A stretch of DNA of 64,000 nucleotides from assembly GCA_963823495.1 (NCBI GenBank), contig CAWGLV010000001.1, positions 3,596,001-3,660,000 of the forward strand, given 5' to 3'. Under the pieces are notes generated by a model. That model saw only the letters and a program-made list of their open reading frames with translations, ran no database searches and had not been told where the DNA came from. Position 1 is the first letter of the stretch. Each line of letters starts with the position of its first letter. A program made the position numbers and the translations under genes. Positions 7,616 to 16,505 of the stretch are shown here, in pieces. This DNA is from DATDAH01 sp963823495 (lineage in GTDB: Bacteria; Actinomycetota; Acidimicrobiia; Acidimicrobiales; DATDAH01).

Positions 7616-9538
7616 CTACTCCCCCAGGGTGGCCCGTTCGACGGCCCGGTTGATGCGACGGCGACGGCCCAGGCGGCCCAACGCCCACCCCCCCACGAGC
7701 CAGGCGCCGGCAGCGAGCGCGGCGGCCACCACGAGAGCCGTCATCGACGGCTCGTCGCCGCCGGCCTGCCAGAAGAGCAGGACGAGATCCGCGCCGGCGA
7801 GGGCGCCGACCAGGCCGAGCAGGACCGAGAACTTCTTGTGGCCGGAGCGCAGCGGCCGGGTCATCGCCCCGGTGTAGGCCACCCAGGCGAAGGCGAGGAG
7901 CAGTGCGGTGACTCCGGCCGCGGACAGGAACGGCGGCTGGTCGGGCTCGAGAGGGAATTCGGCGGCGAACAGATCACCGTCGCCGGCGCCCAGGAGCACC
8001 ACGGTCCCGGTGACCGTGCCCGACGACAGCAGCCGCAGGTTCCCTGCCGGCAGACGGGTGGCCTGGAACTGCCCGTCGGGGTCCTCGAGGAGCGGCCGGG
8101 TCGCGGAGCTGACCGTCGGTAGGCCCAGGGCCGACAGGTCGAGCCGGGCCTGGGTCGCTCCCTCGGCCCTTCCGGGCAGGCGGTCGACGCGTACCAGCAC
8201 GTCCTGGCTGAGGTCGACGGGGACAGGTTGGCCGGCGGCGAGATCGACACCGTCGACGCTGATCCGTCCCGCCTGCCGCAGTTCGTCGCGCTCGGGTCCG
8301 CCGAGGCCGGTGAAGGCCACGAGCACCATCGCCACCAACAGCGCCAGCGCGGCCAGGATCGCCGGCCAGGGTGTCGGCGGCGGGCGCAGGATGTCGCTGA
8401 CCGAGACCAGGTCCTCGCGATCGAGGTCGACCAGGTCGACGCCCTTCTCGCGACCGGCCTCGACGCCGCGCACCCGTTCCTCGGGAACCGCTCCGGGCAC
8501 GATCGTGGCCGCGGCGCCGTCCTCGGCGCCGTCTTCGCGCTCGCCCGTGATCCGGGTCTCGCGGGCCACGCCGGGGGGCGCCGTCAGACGGGCCGTCGTC
8601 GGTTCGGCCGACGCGGGAGCGGTCTCGATCGCGCCGGCGATGGCTCCCGACGCCATCAGGTTGACTTCCGAGGAGGAGAGCCAGGCCGGGCCCCACGCCT
8701 GTGACGCCGCCGCCGCGATGGCCACGCCGAACGCCTCGGCACTCTCGTAACGGTCCCCGGGGGACCGGGCGAGGCCCTTCATGGTGGTGGCGACGATGGG
8801 GGCGGGCACCGACGGGGCGACCTGGTCCAAGGGCACGGGGTCCTGCTCGATGCGGGCCCGGAGGAGGGCGTTGGGCTCCTCGGCGGTGTCGAAGGGCAAC
8901 CGCCCCGACAACAGCTCGTACAACATGGTGGCCGCGGCGTACACGTCCGCCGCGGGGCCCACCGTCCGTCCCTCGGCCTGCTCCGGGGCCATGTAGGCCG
9001 GCGTCCCGACCACCCCGCCGTCCACGGTGGCCAGGGTCTCGTCACCACCGAACACGGTGGCGATGCCGAAGTCGGTGACCTTGAGGCCCCCTTCGGCGTC
9101 GAACATGAGGTTGTCGGGCTTGACGTCGCGGTGCAGCACCCGCTTCTCGTGGGCGTAGGCCAGGCCCGCGCAGGTGGCCAGGACCACCGCGCACGCCGTG
9201 GTCATCGTGATCCCCTCGCCGGTGAACCGGTCCCAGACGGTGCCCCCCGGGAGCGACTCCATCACCAGCAGGCAGAGACCCTCGCTCTCGACGTAGTCGT
9301 AGACGGGGACGATGTGGGGATGGTTCAGGGAGGCCAGCACCCGGGCCTCGTCACCGAACCGCTGACGGACCTCGGGATCACCGGCGAAGGCCTCCGGGAG
9401 GCGCTTGATGGCCACCTCCCGGCCCAGCCGCTCGTGGCGACCACCGAGGACCTCCCCCATGGCCCCACGACCGAGCAGTCCGGTGACCTCGTAGCCGGGT
9501 AGTGCCGCCTTGATGTCGTCTCCGCCGCCAGCGTCCAT
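7616..9538 (-). CDS. Transmembrane serine/threonine protein kinase
   Basis: A 640-residue Hanks-type (PknB-like) kinase. The kinase domain spans about residues 15-275: glycine loop GRGAMGEV, ATP-anchoring Lys45 in VAIKRL, catalytic loop HRDVKPDN (Asp138), DFG at 156-158 and activation-segment end YMAPEQAEG. A linker follows, then a hydrophobic segment near 390-410, an extracytoplasmic beta domain (about 420-530), and three more hydrophobic segments near 540-560, 575-597 and 602-625. PASTA repeats are absent, and the multi-pass C-terminus is unusual for the family. Kinase activity is well supported; substrates are unknown, though the FHA-cyclase nearby is a plausible partner. Divergent from the quinone-oxidoreductase-like gene with 100 bp between starts. 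Confidence 0.9.
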   Translation of the reverse strand: MDAGGGDDIKAALPGYEVTGLLGRGAMGEVLGGRHERLGREVAIKRLPEAFAGDPEVRQRFGDEARVLASLNHPHIVPVYDYVESEGLCLLVMESLPGGTVWDRFTGEGITMTTACAVVLATCAGLAYAHEKRVLHRDVKPDNLMFDAEGGLKVTDFGIATVFGGDETLATVDGGVVGTPAYMAPEQAEGRTVGPAADVYAAATMLYELLSGRLPFDTAEEPNALLRARIEQDPVPLDQVAPSVPAPIVATTMKGLARSPGDRYESAEAFGVAIAAAASQAWGPAWLSSSEVNLMASGAIAGAIETAPASAEPTTARLTAPPGVARETRITGEREDGAEDGAAATIVPGAVPEERVRGVEAGREKGVDLVDLDREDLVSVSDILRPPPTPWPAILAALALLVAMVLVAFTGLGGPERDELRQAGRISVDGVDLAAGQPVPVDLSQDVLVRVDRLPGRAEGATQARLDLSALGLPTVSSATRPLLEDPDGQFQATRLPAGNLRLLSSGTVTGTVVLLGAGDGDLFAAEFPLEPDQPPFLSAAGVTALLLAFAWVAYTGAMTRPLRSGHKKFSVLLGLVGALAGADLVLLFWQAGGDEPSMTALVVAAALAAGAWLVGGWALGRLGRRRRINRAVERATLGE

Positions 9539-9638
9539 CTGCCATGACGCTAGTGGATCGACCGGTCGACGTCGGCCGCCAGGGACGAACCGCGGCCCCG
9601 TCTAGATTCGCGCGGCGCTCGACTCCCGAGGAGGACCC

Positions 9639-10700
9639 ATGAGCCCCGCCACGATGCGCGCCTGGCGCACCCACGAGTACGGCGAGCCCGGCACCGCGCT
9701 GCGGCTCGACGAGGTCGAGGTGCCCGACCCGGGCGAGGGCGAGGTCCGGGTCCGGGCGCTGGGCATCCCCCTCAACCTGAACGACCTCGAGCGGGTCACC
9801 GGCGGGAACATGATGGTGCGCCCCGACCTGCCCTACGCCCCCGGCATGGAGGTCATGGGCATCGTCGACGCCTGCGGGCCGGGCACCGAATCGTGGGCCG
9901 GTCGGCGGGTCGCGGCCATCACCCAGGGCGCCCACGGCGGGTTCGCCGAGCACTCGATCTGTCCCGCGGTGTCGGTGTTCGAGATGCCCGAGGACATCCC
10001 GCTCCCGGATGCCGCCGCGCTCTTCTTCCCCTTCCACCTCGCCTGGCTCGGCTTGTTCGACCGCGCCGGGTTGCAGGCGGGTGAGACCGTCCTCATCCAT
10101 GCCGCCGCGGGCGGCTCGGGGTCAGCCGCCATCCAGCTGGCGACCGACGCGGGGGCCCGGGTGATCGCCACCGTCGGCTCCGGGGACAAGGTGCAGCTCT
10201 GCCGGGACCTCGGCGCCGAGACCGTCGTCAACTACCGCACCGACGCCTTCGCCCCCGTGGTCATGGAACAGACGGGGAACCGGGGCGCCGAGGTCGTCTT
10301 CGACAACGTCGGGGAGGCCGTCATGGCCGACTCCATGGCCTGCACGGCCTACAACGGCCGTTACCTGATGATGGGATTCGCGTCCGACAAGGTGGTGGCC
10401 GACGAGAAGTCGATCGTCCCCCGCAGCATCGCCATGGGGAACCTCAAGCTCTGCGGCGTGCTGCTCTCCTACGCCGACGCCGAGTTCGGGGCCGCGGTGA
10501 AGCAGGCCATGGGCTGGAACTTCCCCTCCCGGGAGCTGGGCGCCGAGATCATGGAACGGATCATCGGGCTGGTGCGCGAGCAACGGGTACGGGCCGTGGT
10601 GGGCCGCGTCGTCGACTTCGAGGACGTGCCCGCCGCCTTCGAGGCGATGGCGAACCGCGAGACCGTCGGTCGGACGATCGTCAGGCTCTGGGAGGACTGA
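9639..10700 (+). CDS. Zinc-free MDR oxidoreductase, NADPH:quinone reductase-like
   Basis: A 353-residue medium-chain dehydrogenase/reductase. The N-terminal GroES-like catalytic domain contains VPDPGEGEVRVRALGIPLN and lacks the cysteine cluster of structural zinc. The Rossmann domain has HAAAGGSGSAAIQLA (about residues 153-167), the nucleotide-binding loop typical of quinone oxidoreductases and acryloyl-CoA-type reductases. It probably reduces an activated double bond or quinone with NADPH; the exact substrate is not evident. A strong ribosome site (GAGGAGG, 9628-9635) precedes ATG 9639. The gene stands alone, convergent with the acyl-CoA ligase gene 19 bp away. Confidence 0.85.
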   Translation: MSPATMRAWRTHEYGEPGTALRLDEVEVPDPGEGEVRVRALGIPLNLNDLERVTGGNMMVRPDLPYAPGMEVMGIVDACGPGTESWAGRRVAAITQGAHGGFAEHSICPAVSVFEMPEDIPLPDAAALFFPFHLAWLGLFDRAGLQAGETVLIHAAAGGSGSAAIQLATDAGARVIATVGSGDKVQLCRDLGAETVVNYRTDAFAPVVMEQTGNRGAEVVFDNVGEAVMADSMACTAYNGRYLMMGFASDKVVADEKSIVPRSIAMGNLKLCGVLLSYADAEFGAAVKQAMGWNFPSRELGAEIMERIIGLVREQRVRAVVGRVVDFEDVPAAFEAMANRETVGRTIVRLWED

Positions 10701-10719
10701 TCCGACCCCGGCGTCCGGA

Positions 10720-12345
10720 TCAGCGTCGCTCGTAGCTCACGTCGCTGGCCTCGACGTCCCAGGTGGCGTCGGTCACGCCCTCGGCCCGGAGCTCCCGCTT
10801 GAGCACACGGCCCACCGGGCTGCGGGGCAGTTCGGCCCGGAACTCGATGTAGCGGGGCAGGGCGAAGTACGGCAGCTCCTCGACGGCCCACCGGAACAGC
10901 TCCTCCTCGGTGAGCGCGGCGCCCGCTTCGAGGGTGGCGGTGACCTTGAGGTCGTCCTCGGTGAGATCGCTGGGCACGGCGTGCACCACGACATCGGCCA
11001 GCGCGCCATGGCCCATGAAGATCCGCTCGACCTCGAAGGACGAGATGTTCTCGCCCCGGCGGCGGAGGTAGTCGGCCTTGCGATCCACGAAGAAGAGGTA
11101 GCCGTCCTCGTCGATCCGGCCGATGTCGCCGGTGTGGTACCACCAGTTCCGGCTGGTGGCCACCGTGGCCTCCGGCCGGCCCCAATAGCCCTCGAACATG
11201 ACCTGTGGCCGCTTCGGCCGGATCACGATCTCGCCATCGGCGTCCCGGGGCAGCTCACGGTCGTCGTCGTCGAAGATGCGGACGTCGAAGTAGTCGTCGT
11301 TGACGACGCCCGCCGCGTTCGGCTTGTTGCGCACCCCCGGCGGCTGCCAGGAGATGAGGCTGGCCTCGGTCACCCCGTAGGCCCCGCTGAAGGTCTCGAC
11401 ACCGAAGCGAGAGCGCAGCCGGTCATCGATCTCGACGGGAAGGGGGGCCGCGCCGATCAGGCGCAGGCTGGTGTTGGCCTCGGGCGCGCCGGACCGGGGC
11501 ATCTCGGGCCGGTCGACGTCGTGGGCCAGCAGATAGGCCATCGTCCCGAGCGTCGAGGTGATCGTGGCCCCGGTGCGGTTCATCTCCGACCAGAAGTTGG
11601 ACAGCGAGAACCGCCGGTAGATCGCGGCGCGGCCGCCGTACACCAACGGGCCGAGGACCGCGGTCACGATGGCGTTGAAGTGGAACAGCGGCAGTGGCGT
11701 CCAGACCACGTCCTCGGCCGTACGCCCCCAGCAGATGCCGATCTGGCGGGCCAGGGCCTCGTGGTAGTTGTGGCTGAGCATGCAGCCCTTGGACGGACCC
11801 GTCGTGCCGCCTGTGTAGATGAAGGTGGCCAGGTCCGACGGCCGGACCGTGACCTCGGGGGGAGAACCGTCGGCCGACAACAGGTCGGCCCAGGTGTGGT
11901 CGGTCACGCCCGGGAGCGAGGCGGAATCCTCGCCGAGGACCACGACGTGATCCAGGGACTCGACCTGATCGGCGATCCGCTGGACCCGGTCGACCAGGTC
12001 GGCCTCGACGACCAGGACACGGGCACCCGAGTCGGCCAACTGGTGGCGGAGGTAGTCGCCCTTGTAGGCCGTGTTCACCGGCACCGCCACCGCCCCGGCC
12101 CGCACCGCTCCCCACCAGGCGTACATGGCCTCGGCCGAGTTCTCGATCAGCGTGGCCACCCGGTCTCCGGGCCGCACACCGAGTTGGCCGTAGGCGTTGG
12201 CCAGGCGATCCGCCACCGATGCGACCTCGGCCGCCGACGCGGTGTCGCCGCACACATCGAGATACGGCGCGTCCGGCGCCGACTCGAGGCGCCGCTCGAG
12301 CAGTTCGAGCACCGTGTGCTCCTCCCCACTCTGCCAGACGGTCAT
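10720..12345 (-). CDS. Acyl-CoA ligase (AMP-binding family)
   Basis: A 541-residue ANL-superfamily enzyme that activates a carboxylic acid to its CoA thioester via an acyl-adenylate. The P-loop-like A3 motif is FIYTGGTTGPSKGC (about residues 176-189), the A5 motif is SGAYGVTEAS, the A7 region is YHTGDIGRIDEDGYLFFVDR and the A8 hinge RKADYLRRRGENIS. The C-terminal lysine region is SPVGRVLKREL. Length and motif order are normal for the crotonobetaine/carnitine-type (CaiC-like) CoA ligases; the acid is unknown. ATG 12345 begins a monocistronic-looking gene, 51 bp from the downstream end of the next gene upstream. Confidence 0.88.
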   Translation of the reverse strand: MTVWQSGEEHTVLELLERRLESAPDAPYLDVCGDTASAAEVASVADRLANAYGQLGVRPGDRVATLIENSAEAMYAWWGAVRAGAVAVPVNTAYKGDYLRHQLADSGARVLVVEADLVDRVQRIADQVESLDHVVVLGEDSASLPGVTDHTWADLLSADGSPPEVTVRPSDLATFIYTGGTTGPSKGCMLSHNYHEALARQIGICWGRTAEDVVWTPLPLFHFNAIVTAVLGPLVYGGRAAIYRRFSLSNFWSEMNRTGATITSTLGTMAYLLAHDVDRPEMPRSGAPEANTSLRLIGAAPLPVEIDDRLRSRFGVETFSGAYGVTEASLISWQPPGVRNKPNAAGVVNDDYFDVRIFDDDDRELPRDADGEIVIRPKRPQVMFEGYWGRPEATVATSRNWWYHTGDIGRIDEDGYLFFVDRKADYLRRRGENISSFEVERIFMGHGALADVVVHAVPSDLTEDDLKVTATLEAGAALTEEELFRWAVEELPYFALPRYIEFRAELPRSPVGRVLKRELRAEGVTDATWDVEASDVSYERR

Positions 12346-12396
12346 CGGCTCATCTTCGGAGCGCCCGCACCATGACCTCTGCCTACCAGCTGTCGG

Positions 12397-13179
12397 TCAC
12401 CAGGGGTGACGCTCGACCAACTCGACCTGGTAGCCGTCCGGATCGGCCAGGAAGGCGATCGTCACGGGCCAACGTTCCATGCGGGTCGGCGCCATCACCG
12501 AGGCATGGCCCGCGTCCAGCGCGGCACGGTGGACCCCCGCGATGTCATCGGTGTTGACGTAGAGCTTCCACATCGTGTCGCCCATGACGATCGGCCCGTC
12601 CTGGTCCTGTTGCCGGGCCAACTGGAGCTTCCCACCCTTCTCGGGGTGCTCGAGGATGGCCTCTCGGGCGCCCGTGATGTCCGTTCGGCTGGTGCAGGTC
12701 AGCCCGAGGGCCTCATAGAAGGCGACCGTGGCGTCGAGGTCGGTGACGTTGACGCAGTACTGCCCCAACCAGGCGGGCGTGGTGTCGTCGCCGTCGAGCC
12801 ACGGGTGACGCTGGACGAACTCCACGAGATAATCGTCGCGCTCCTTCACGAAGCTGACGCTGGTGGGCCACTGCTCCATCCGCATCGGCGCCATCACCTC
12901 GGCGGCCCCGGCCGCGAGCGCGGCGGCATGGATCGTCCCGATGTCGTTGGTGTTCACATACAGCTTCCAGAACGCGTTGCCCGGGTCGAGAGGTCCCGAG
13001 CGGTCCTTCTGCTGGGCCAACTGCACCTTGCCCCCCTTGCCGGGGTGCTCGAGGATCGCCTCGCCGGCCACGTCGATCTCGGTGCGGCTGGTGCACTCCA
13101 GGCCCAGCGCCTCGTAGAACGCCACGCTCGCACCCAGGTCACTGACGTTGATGCAGTACTGCCCGATCCAGCTCGCCAT
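12397..13179 (-). CDS. Double VOC (glyoxalase/dioxygenase-fold) protein
   Basis: A 260-residue protein made of two homologous vicinal-oxygen-chelate domains (about 1-128 and 135-260). The halves repeat the same landmarks: IGQYCINVSDLGASVAFYEA against LGQYCVNVTDLDATVAFYEA, and KLYVNTNDI against KLYVNTDDI. This is an internal duplication giving a complete two-domain VOC unit in one chain. Family members bind a divalent metal and act as glyoxalases, extradiol dioxygenases, epimerases or binding proteins; the activity cannot be specified. It sits 12 bp downstream of an alpha/beta hydrolase in the same direction, so it is likely the last gene of the operon starting at 16391. Confidence 0.83.
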   Translation of the reverse strand: MASWIGQYCINVSDLGASVAFYEALGLECTSRTEIDVAGEAILEHPGKGGKVQLAQQKDRSGPLDPGNAFWKLYVNTNDIGTIHAAALAAGAAEVMAPMRMEQWPTSVSFVKERDDYLVEFVQRHPWLDGDDTTPAWLGQYCVNVTDLDATVAFYEALGLTCTSRTDITGAREAILEHPEKGGKLQLARQQDQDGPIVMGDTMWKLYVNTDDIAGVHRAALDAGHASVMAPTRMERWPVTIAFLADPDGYQVELVERHPW

Positions 13180-13191
13180 GGGTTTCCAAAC

Positions 13192-13917
13192 CTAGTTCAG
13201 AAACCCGGCCAGGACGGCGGCGAACTCATCGGCCCGGGTCACGGGAGGGATGTGGCCGCAGTCCCAGTCCAGCACCGTCGGCGAGCCGGGCAGGCGACCG
13301 ATCATCTCGTCCTGCAGGGACGAGGGCACCGCGGTGTCCCGAGCGGCCCGTACGTAGGTGACCGGCAGGGCCACCCCGTCCCAGGACACAGGATCGAAGT
13401 ACACGTTGAAGGAGTCCTCGACCAGGCGCTCGGCCACGAAGGCCAGGGTCCGGTCATCGAGGCGCTCGCCGTAGGACTTGCGTAGGGCCTCGGGTTCGTC
13501 GGGAACCGGGGCCACCAGGCGCCGGCCCTCGGAGCGGGCCCACTCCACACCGGCGACCAGCCGCTCCCGGTGGCTGGCCTTCATGCAGTCCAGGCCGGTC
13601 CCGCCCTCGGGTGGCACGGAGGCGGACGAGAGGACGATCGCGATCACCCGGTCGCCGAGGGCACCCACCACGCGGGGCACGAGGAGGCCGCCGGAGCTGT
13701 GGGCCACGACGACCACGGGACCGTCGGGAGCCGCGATCTGGAGGTCGGCCACGACCGACGCCGCCGACTGGTCCAACGTGAGGGTCATGAGGTCCCCGGG
13801 GCGGTCACCCCGGCCCGGCAGGTCGACGGCGACCCCCGTGGGACCGAGTCGGTCGACCACGCGGTCCCAGAAGCGGCGGGTGCAGTTGCCTCCGTGGATC
13901 AACAGGCACGTCGTCAT
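13192..13917 (-). CDS. Alpha/beta hydrolase
   Basis: A 241-residue soluble alpha/beta-hydrolase-fold enzyme. The oxyanion region LLIHGGNCTRRFW lies near residues 5-17, the nucleophile elbow is VVAHSSGGLL with Ser near residue 95, and a C-terminal His in DCGHIPPV (about 222) completes the expected triad. It resembles small esterase-like hydrolases of the AB hydrolase_6 (salicylate or methyl-ester esterase) type. ATG 13917 overlaps the TGA of the small ORF upstream by 4 nt, which implies coupling to it. The substrate is unknown. Confidence 0.82.
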   Translation of the reverse strand: MTTCLLIHGGNCTRRFWDRVVDRLGPTGVAVDLPGRGDRPGDLMTLTLDQSAASVVADLQIAAPDGPVVVVAHSSGGLLVPRVVGALGDRVIAIVLSSASVPPEGGTGLDCMKASHRERLVAGVEWARSEGRRLVAPVPDEPEALRKSYGERLDDRTLAFVAERLVEDSFNVYFDPVSWDGVALPVTYVRAARDTAVPSSLQDEMIGRLPGSPTVLDWDCGHIPPVTRADEFAAVLAGFLN

Positions 13918-14129
13918 CGCGGCTCTCGGTCCCCCGCGGTCAGGCCGAGGGCCGGCAACGAGGGCGGCGAAGCGTTCCCCACCGGGACGAACACCTCGTC
14001 ATCGACCACGGACAACCAGCCGTGGACGCCACCACCGGTGTCGTGGGACCAGACGATCGCTCCGTCATCGCCGGCCGAAATGGCCGCCATGAGCGCGGCG
14101 GCCAACGTCACGGCGGCACCGGTCCTCAC
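13914..14129 (-). pseudogene. 71-codon ORF, remnant of a PQQ-type beta-propeller protein
   Basis: A short frame of 71 codons (GTG 14129) between two hydrolase genes. Residues about 20-62, including GAIVWSHDTGGGVHGW and DDEVFVPVGNASPPS, read like one blade of a PQQ/quinoprotein-type beta-propeller, far shorter than any functional propeller. It is thus probably a residue of a larger gene. Oddly, it overlaps both neighbours by 4 nt: GTGA with the lipoprotein gene at 14126-14129 and ATGA with the hydrolase gene at 13914-13917. Translation may therefore be maintained for coupling. The family link rests on my reading of the motif only. Confidence 0.5.
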
Positions 14130-15643
14130 GGGACGGCCGCCGTCTCGGCGGCCGCCACGTAGGCGTCCCGGTCCTCCGGGAGGAGGAAGCCGGCCTCGAC
14201 GGCCGCATCGGCTGACGCGGTCACCTGGGCGACGTAGTCCTCGTGGTCGACGTAGAGGTCGGCCAACCGGGCCGCCGACAGGGGCTCGGAGGCCCCGAAC
14301 AGCAGGCAGAAGATGCTCTCGGCCGGGGTGATCCCGGTGAGGGCCGACACCGGAACGTCCACCGCCGGGGTGCGGATGCCGCCGACGGCGTTGCCGTCGG
14401 CGTCGCGGACGATGTCACCGCCGCGGGTCTCGATCGGCAGGCCGGTCGGGGGCGGCGTCCCGTCGGCCACCCAGTCGTGCAGGGCGACGAAGGCCGCCCG
14501 GAGCACCTGGGGCTGCGGACCGTCGTTGATGCGGCCGCAGGACTCGGTCGGGTCGTTGTCGGCCCCCGGGAGCCACACCTGGCCCGACGCCCTCCCGTAG
14601 CCGAGGAACGAGGCGTCGGCGTGCGCGCTGCCCGCCACCTCCCAGGTGACGACCGAGTCGTCGTCGGGCTGACGGGCATCGAGGAAGCCGAGGCTGACCA
14701 GATCCGTCTCGGTCTCGTACTGCAGCACCGGCTCGTCCAGATCCGTGCGCAGGAAGGCCGGTTGCGGCGTGGGGTCGCCCTCGCCCAGGGTCGAGGTCCC
14801 GTCACCGCGGCTGTGGACCAGGAAGCCGTCGTAGATCCTGTCCCGGGGATGCACCGCGTTGACATAGGCGGCCAGGCGCCCGGCGCTCTGGGACTCGCCC
14901 ATCGCCAGCACGCGGTCGACGGGAAGGCCCCGGAGGGGGTCGACCTCACCGGGTCGGCGCAGGAGTTGGGCCACCTGGCTGTAGATGTCGTAGGACCAGT
15001 CGTCGCCGGGGTGGCTCAGCCCGCCGTAGCGAACGGGGTCCCAGACCTTCAGCGGCGCGAGGGCCTCGGCGGGCACGCCCGGGACGTCGATCACGATGCC
15101 GCCGCCCTGGATGCCCGCCGCCTGGGCCGACACGCCGACGTAGACAGAGCCCTCACCGAGCAGCACCGGGTAGAGCGTCCCGAACTGCGGGTCGGAGTTC
15201 CGGCCCGCACTGTCGTTCAACCACTCCACGACGACGGTGCCGTTGAAGTCGCCGGCCTCGGCGGGACGCCGGACGAGGAGGCGCGTCGTGTACGGCGCGG
15301 TGTCGGCGGGGCGGACCGCCCACCGCCCGTCGGGGGCCAACGCACCGACGGGCGCGTAGGCCGTGGCCTCCCCGGAGACGAACCACTCCTCCTCGGTGTA
15401 GCCGTACTCGTCGGCGAAGCTCTCGGGCATCGGGTTGTAGGGGACGCCGTACCGGCCCCCCTCGATCGGACCCTCGACCTCGCTGGGCGAGGCCACGTCG
15501 GCACCGGGTGCCGTCGTCGTCGGGGCCGCGGTGGTCGTCGGGTCGGCCACCGGTGGGGCCCTGTCGTCAGCGCGACACGCCGCGACCGTCACCGTGGCCA
15601 GGACGAGCAGGGCCAGCACTCGTCGGGTGGTCGTCGCTCCCAC
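14126..15643 (-). CDS. Alpha/beta hydrolase-domain lipoprotein
   Basis: A 505-residue exported hydrolase-fold protein. From GTG 15643 it starts with Arg residues and a hydrophobic stretch VLALLVLATVTVAAC, a lipobox with Cys near residue 23, followed by a Thr/Pro/Ala linker and the catalytic domain. The nucleophile region is VLAMGESQSAGRL, and the sequence matches the alpha/beta hydrolase_10 type (large secreted hydrolases with VVEWLN and GGLSHPGDDWSYDI stretches). I reject the longer frame from 15784 because it would overlap the aldolase gene and mask the signal; CCGGAG precedes the chosen start. The gene lies 16 bp after the class II aldolase gene and is probably co-transcribed. Confidence 0.8.
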   Translation of the reverse strand: MGATTTRRVLALLVLATVTVAACRADDRAPPVADPTTTAAPTTTAPGADVASPSEVEGPIEGGRYGVPYNPMPESFADEYGYTEEEWFVSGEATAYAPVGALAPDGRWAVRPADTAPYTTRLLVRRPAEAGDFNGTVVVEWLNDSAGRNSDPQFGTLYPVLLGEGSVYVGVSAQAAGIQGGGIVIDVPGVPAEALAPLKVWDPVRYGGLSHPGDDWSYDIYSQVAQLLRRPGEVDPLRGLPVDRVLAMGESQSAGRLAAYVNAVHPRDRIYDGFLVHSRGDGTSTLGEGDPTPQPAFLRTDLDEPVLQYETETDLVSLGFLDARQPDDDSVVTWEVAGSAHADASFLGYGRASGQVWLPGADNDPTESCGRINDGPQPQVLRAAFVALHDWVADGTPPPTGLPIETRGGDIVRDADGNAVGGIRTPAVDVPVSALTGITPAESIFCLLFGASEPLSAARLADLYVDHEDYVAQVTASADAAVEAGFLLPEDRDAYVAAAETAAVP

Positions 15644-15659
15644 GGTGGTCTCCGGTGGG

Positions 15660-16391
15660 TCAGCTCGGCAACAGGGTGGGGTCGGCTCGCAGCTCGCGGC
15701 GAGCCGCCGCCTCCCAGAAGCCGAGGAAGCCCTCGCCGTCGCCCCTCTCGAAGAAGCCCAGCACCGCGGGCGGCAGCTCGTCACCGCCGCCGCCGACCTC
15801 GGTCAGCCACGCCGTGCGGCAGCGGGACTCGAAGGCCACGGCCCGCTGGTGGGCCGCCCGGATCGAGCCGGCCAGGATGAAGACCCCGTGGTGGGCCAGG
15901 ACCGCCAACTCGGCGTCGCCCATCGTGGCGATCGCCTTCGCCGCCGTCGAGGGATCGTTGACCGCCCCCCCGTACTCGTCGACCAGCACCGCGGCGCCCC
16001 CGCCCAGGACCGAGCTCTGGTCGTGCCGGCCGGGGAGGCGCCCCAGGTCGGCCCACACGGTCCCCCACCGAGGATGGTGGTGGACCGCGACCTGCACGTC
16101 GGGCCGGGCCCGGTGCAGCTCGAGATGAAGTGGGATGCCGAGGGGTACCGGCCAGTCACCCTCGACGACGTTGCCTTCGAGATCGATGCGGATGACGTCC
16201 CCCGGCCCGAACTCCTCCCAGGTGAGCAGCCACGGGTTGCACAGCAGGGTCCCATCGCCCTGGTTGACCGTGATGTGACCGGCCAGGTGGTCGTCATAGC
16301 CCTCCCGCCAGAGCGTCCGGGCGAGCAGCACCATCTCGGTGCGGACGTCGAGGTCGGGCAGCAGCCGTTCGGCGGTCGGTTCGAAGGTCAT
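15660..16391 (-). CDS. Class II aldolase/adducin family protein
   Basis: A 243-residue member of the class II aldolase family (fuculose-phosphate aldolase, decarboxylases, dehydratases), which use a divalent metal. The first motif is HLAGHITVNQGDGTLL (about residues 35-50, where SGNIS is usual in sugar-phosphate aldolases), metal ligands are supplied by VAVHHHPRWGT (about 102-112) and a third His appears in VLAHHGVFILAG (about 165-176). The altered first motif resembles the branch acting on non-phosphorylated substrates. It heads the operon that runs through the lipoprotein hydrolase to the VOC protein, and is divergent from the P450 gene. Confidence 0.83.
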   Translation of the reverse strand: MTFEPTAERLLPDLDVRTEMVLLARTLWREGYDDHLAGHITVNQGDGTLLCNPWLLTWEEFGPGDVIRIDLEGNVVEGDWPVPLGIPLHLELHRARPDVQVAVHHHPRWGTVWADLGRLPGRHDQSSVLGGGAAVLVDEYGGAVNDPSTAAKAIATMGDAELAVLAHHGVFILAGSIRAAHQRAVAFESRCRTAWLTEVGGGGDELPPAVLGFFERGDGEGFLGFWEAAARRELRADPTLLPS

Positions 16392-16470
16392 GTCGGTGGA
16401 CCGGAGTCTAGGTTCGCCCGGCGGTGGCGTCCGGACGGCGCCCGCGGTGCGCCGGGCGCCCGGCCGGGCC

Positions 16471-16490
16471 CTCTGAATCCGGGTTCAGAG
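16471..16490. promoter_or_regulatory. Near-perfect palindrome upstream of P450 (operator candidate)
   Basis: A 20-bp inverted repeat with arms CTCTGAATCC and GGGTTCAGAG (9 of 10 positions complementary) ends 15 bp before the ATG of the P450 gene and is followed by TATTGT, which resembles a -10 element. It lies in the 114-bp space between the divergent aldolase and P450 genes. The size and symmetry fit a TetR- or GntR-type operator; the regulator is not identified. Confidence 0.55.
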
Positions 16491-16505
16491 TATTGTCAGC
16501 CGCCT

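Noticed and set aside
15531..16505. Extending the P450 by 325 residues upstream
   Set aside because: That part is antisense to the class II aldolase gene, and a normal P450 N-terminus, palindrome and -10-like box mark ATG 16506.
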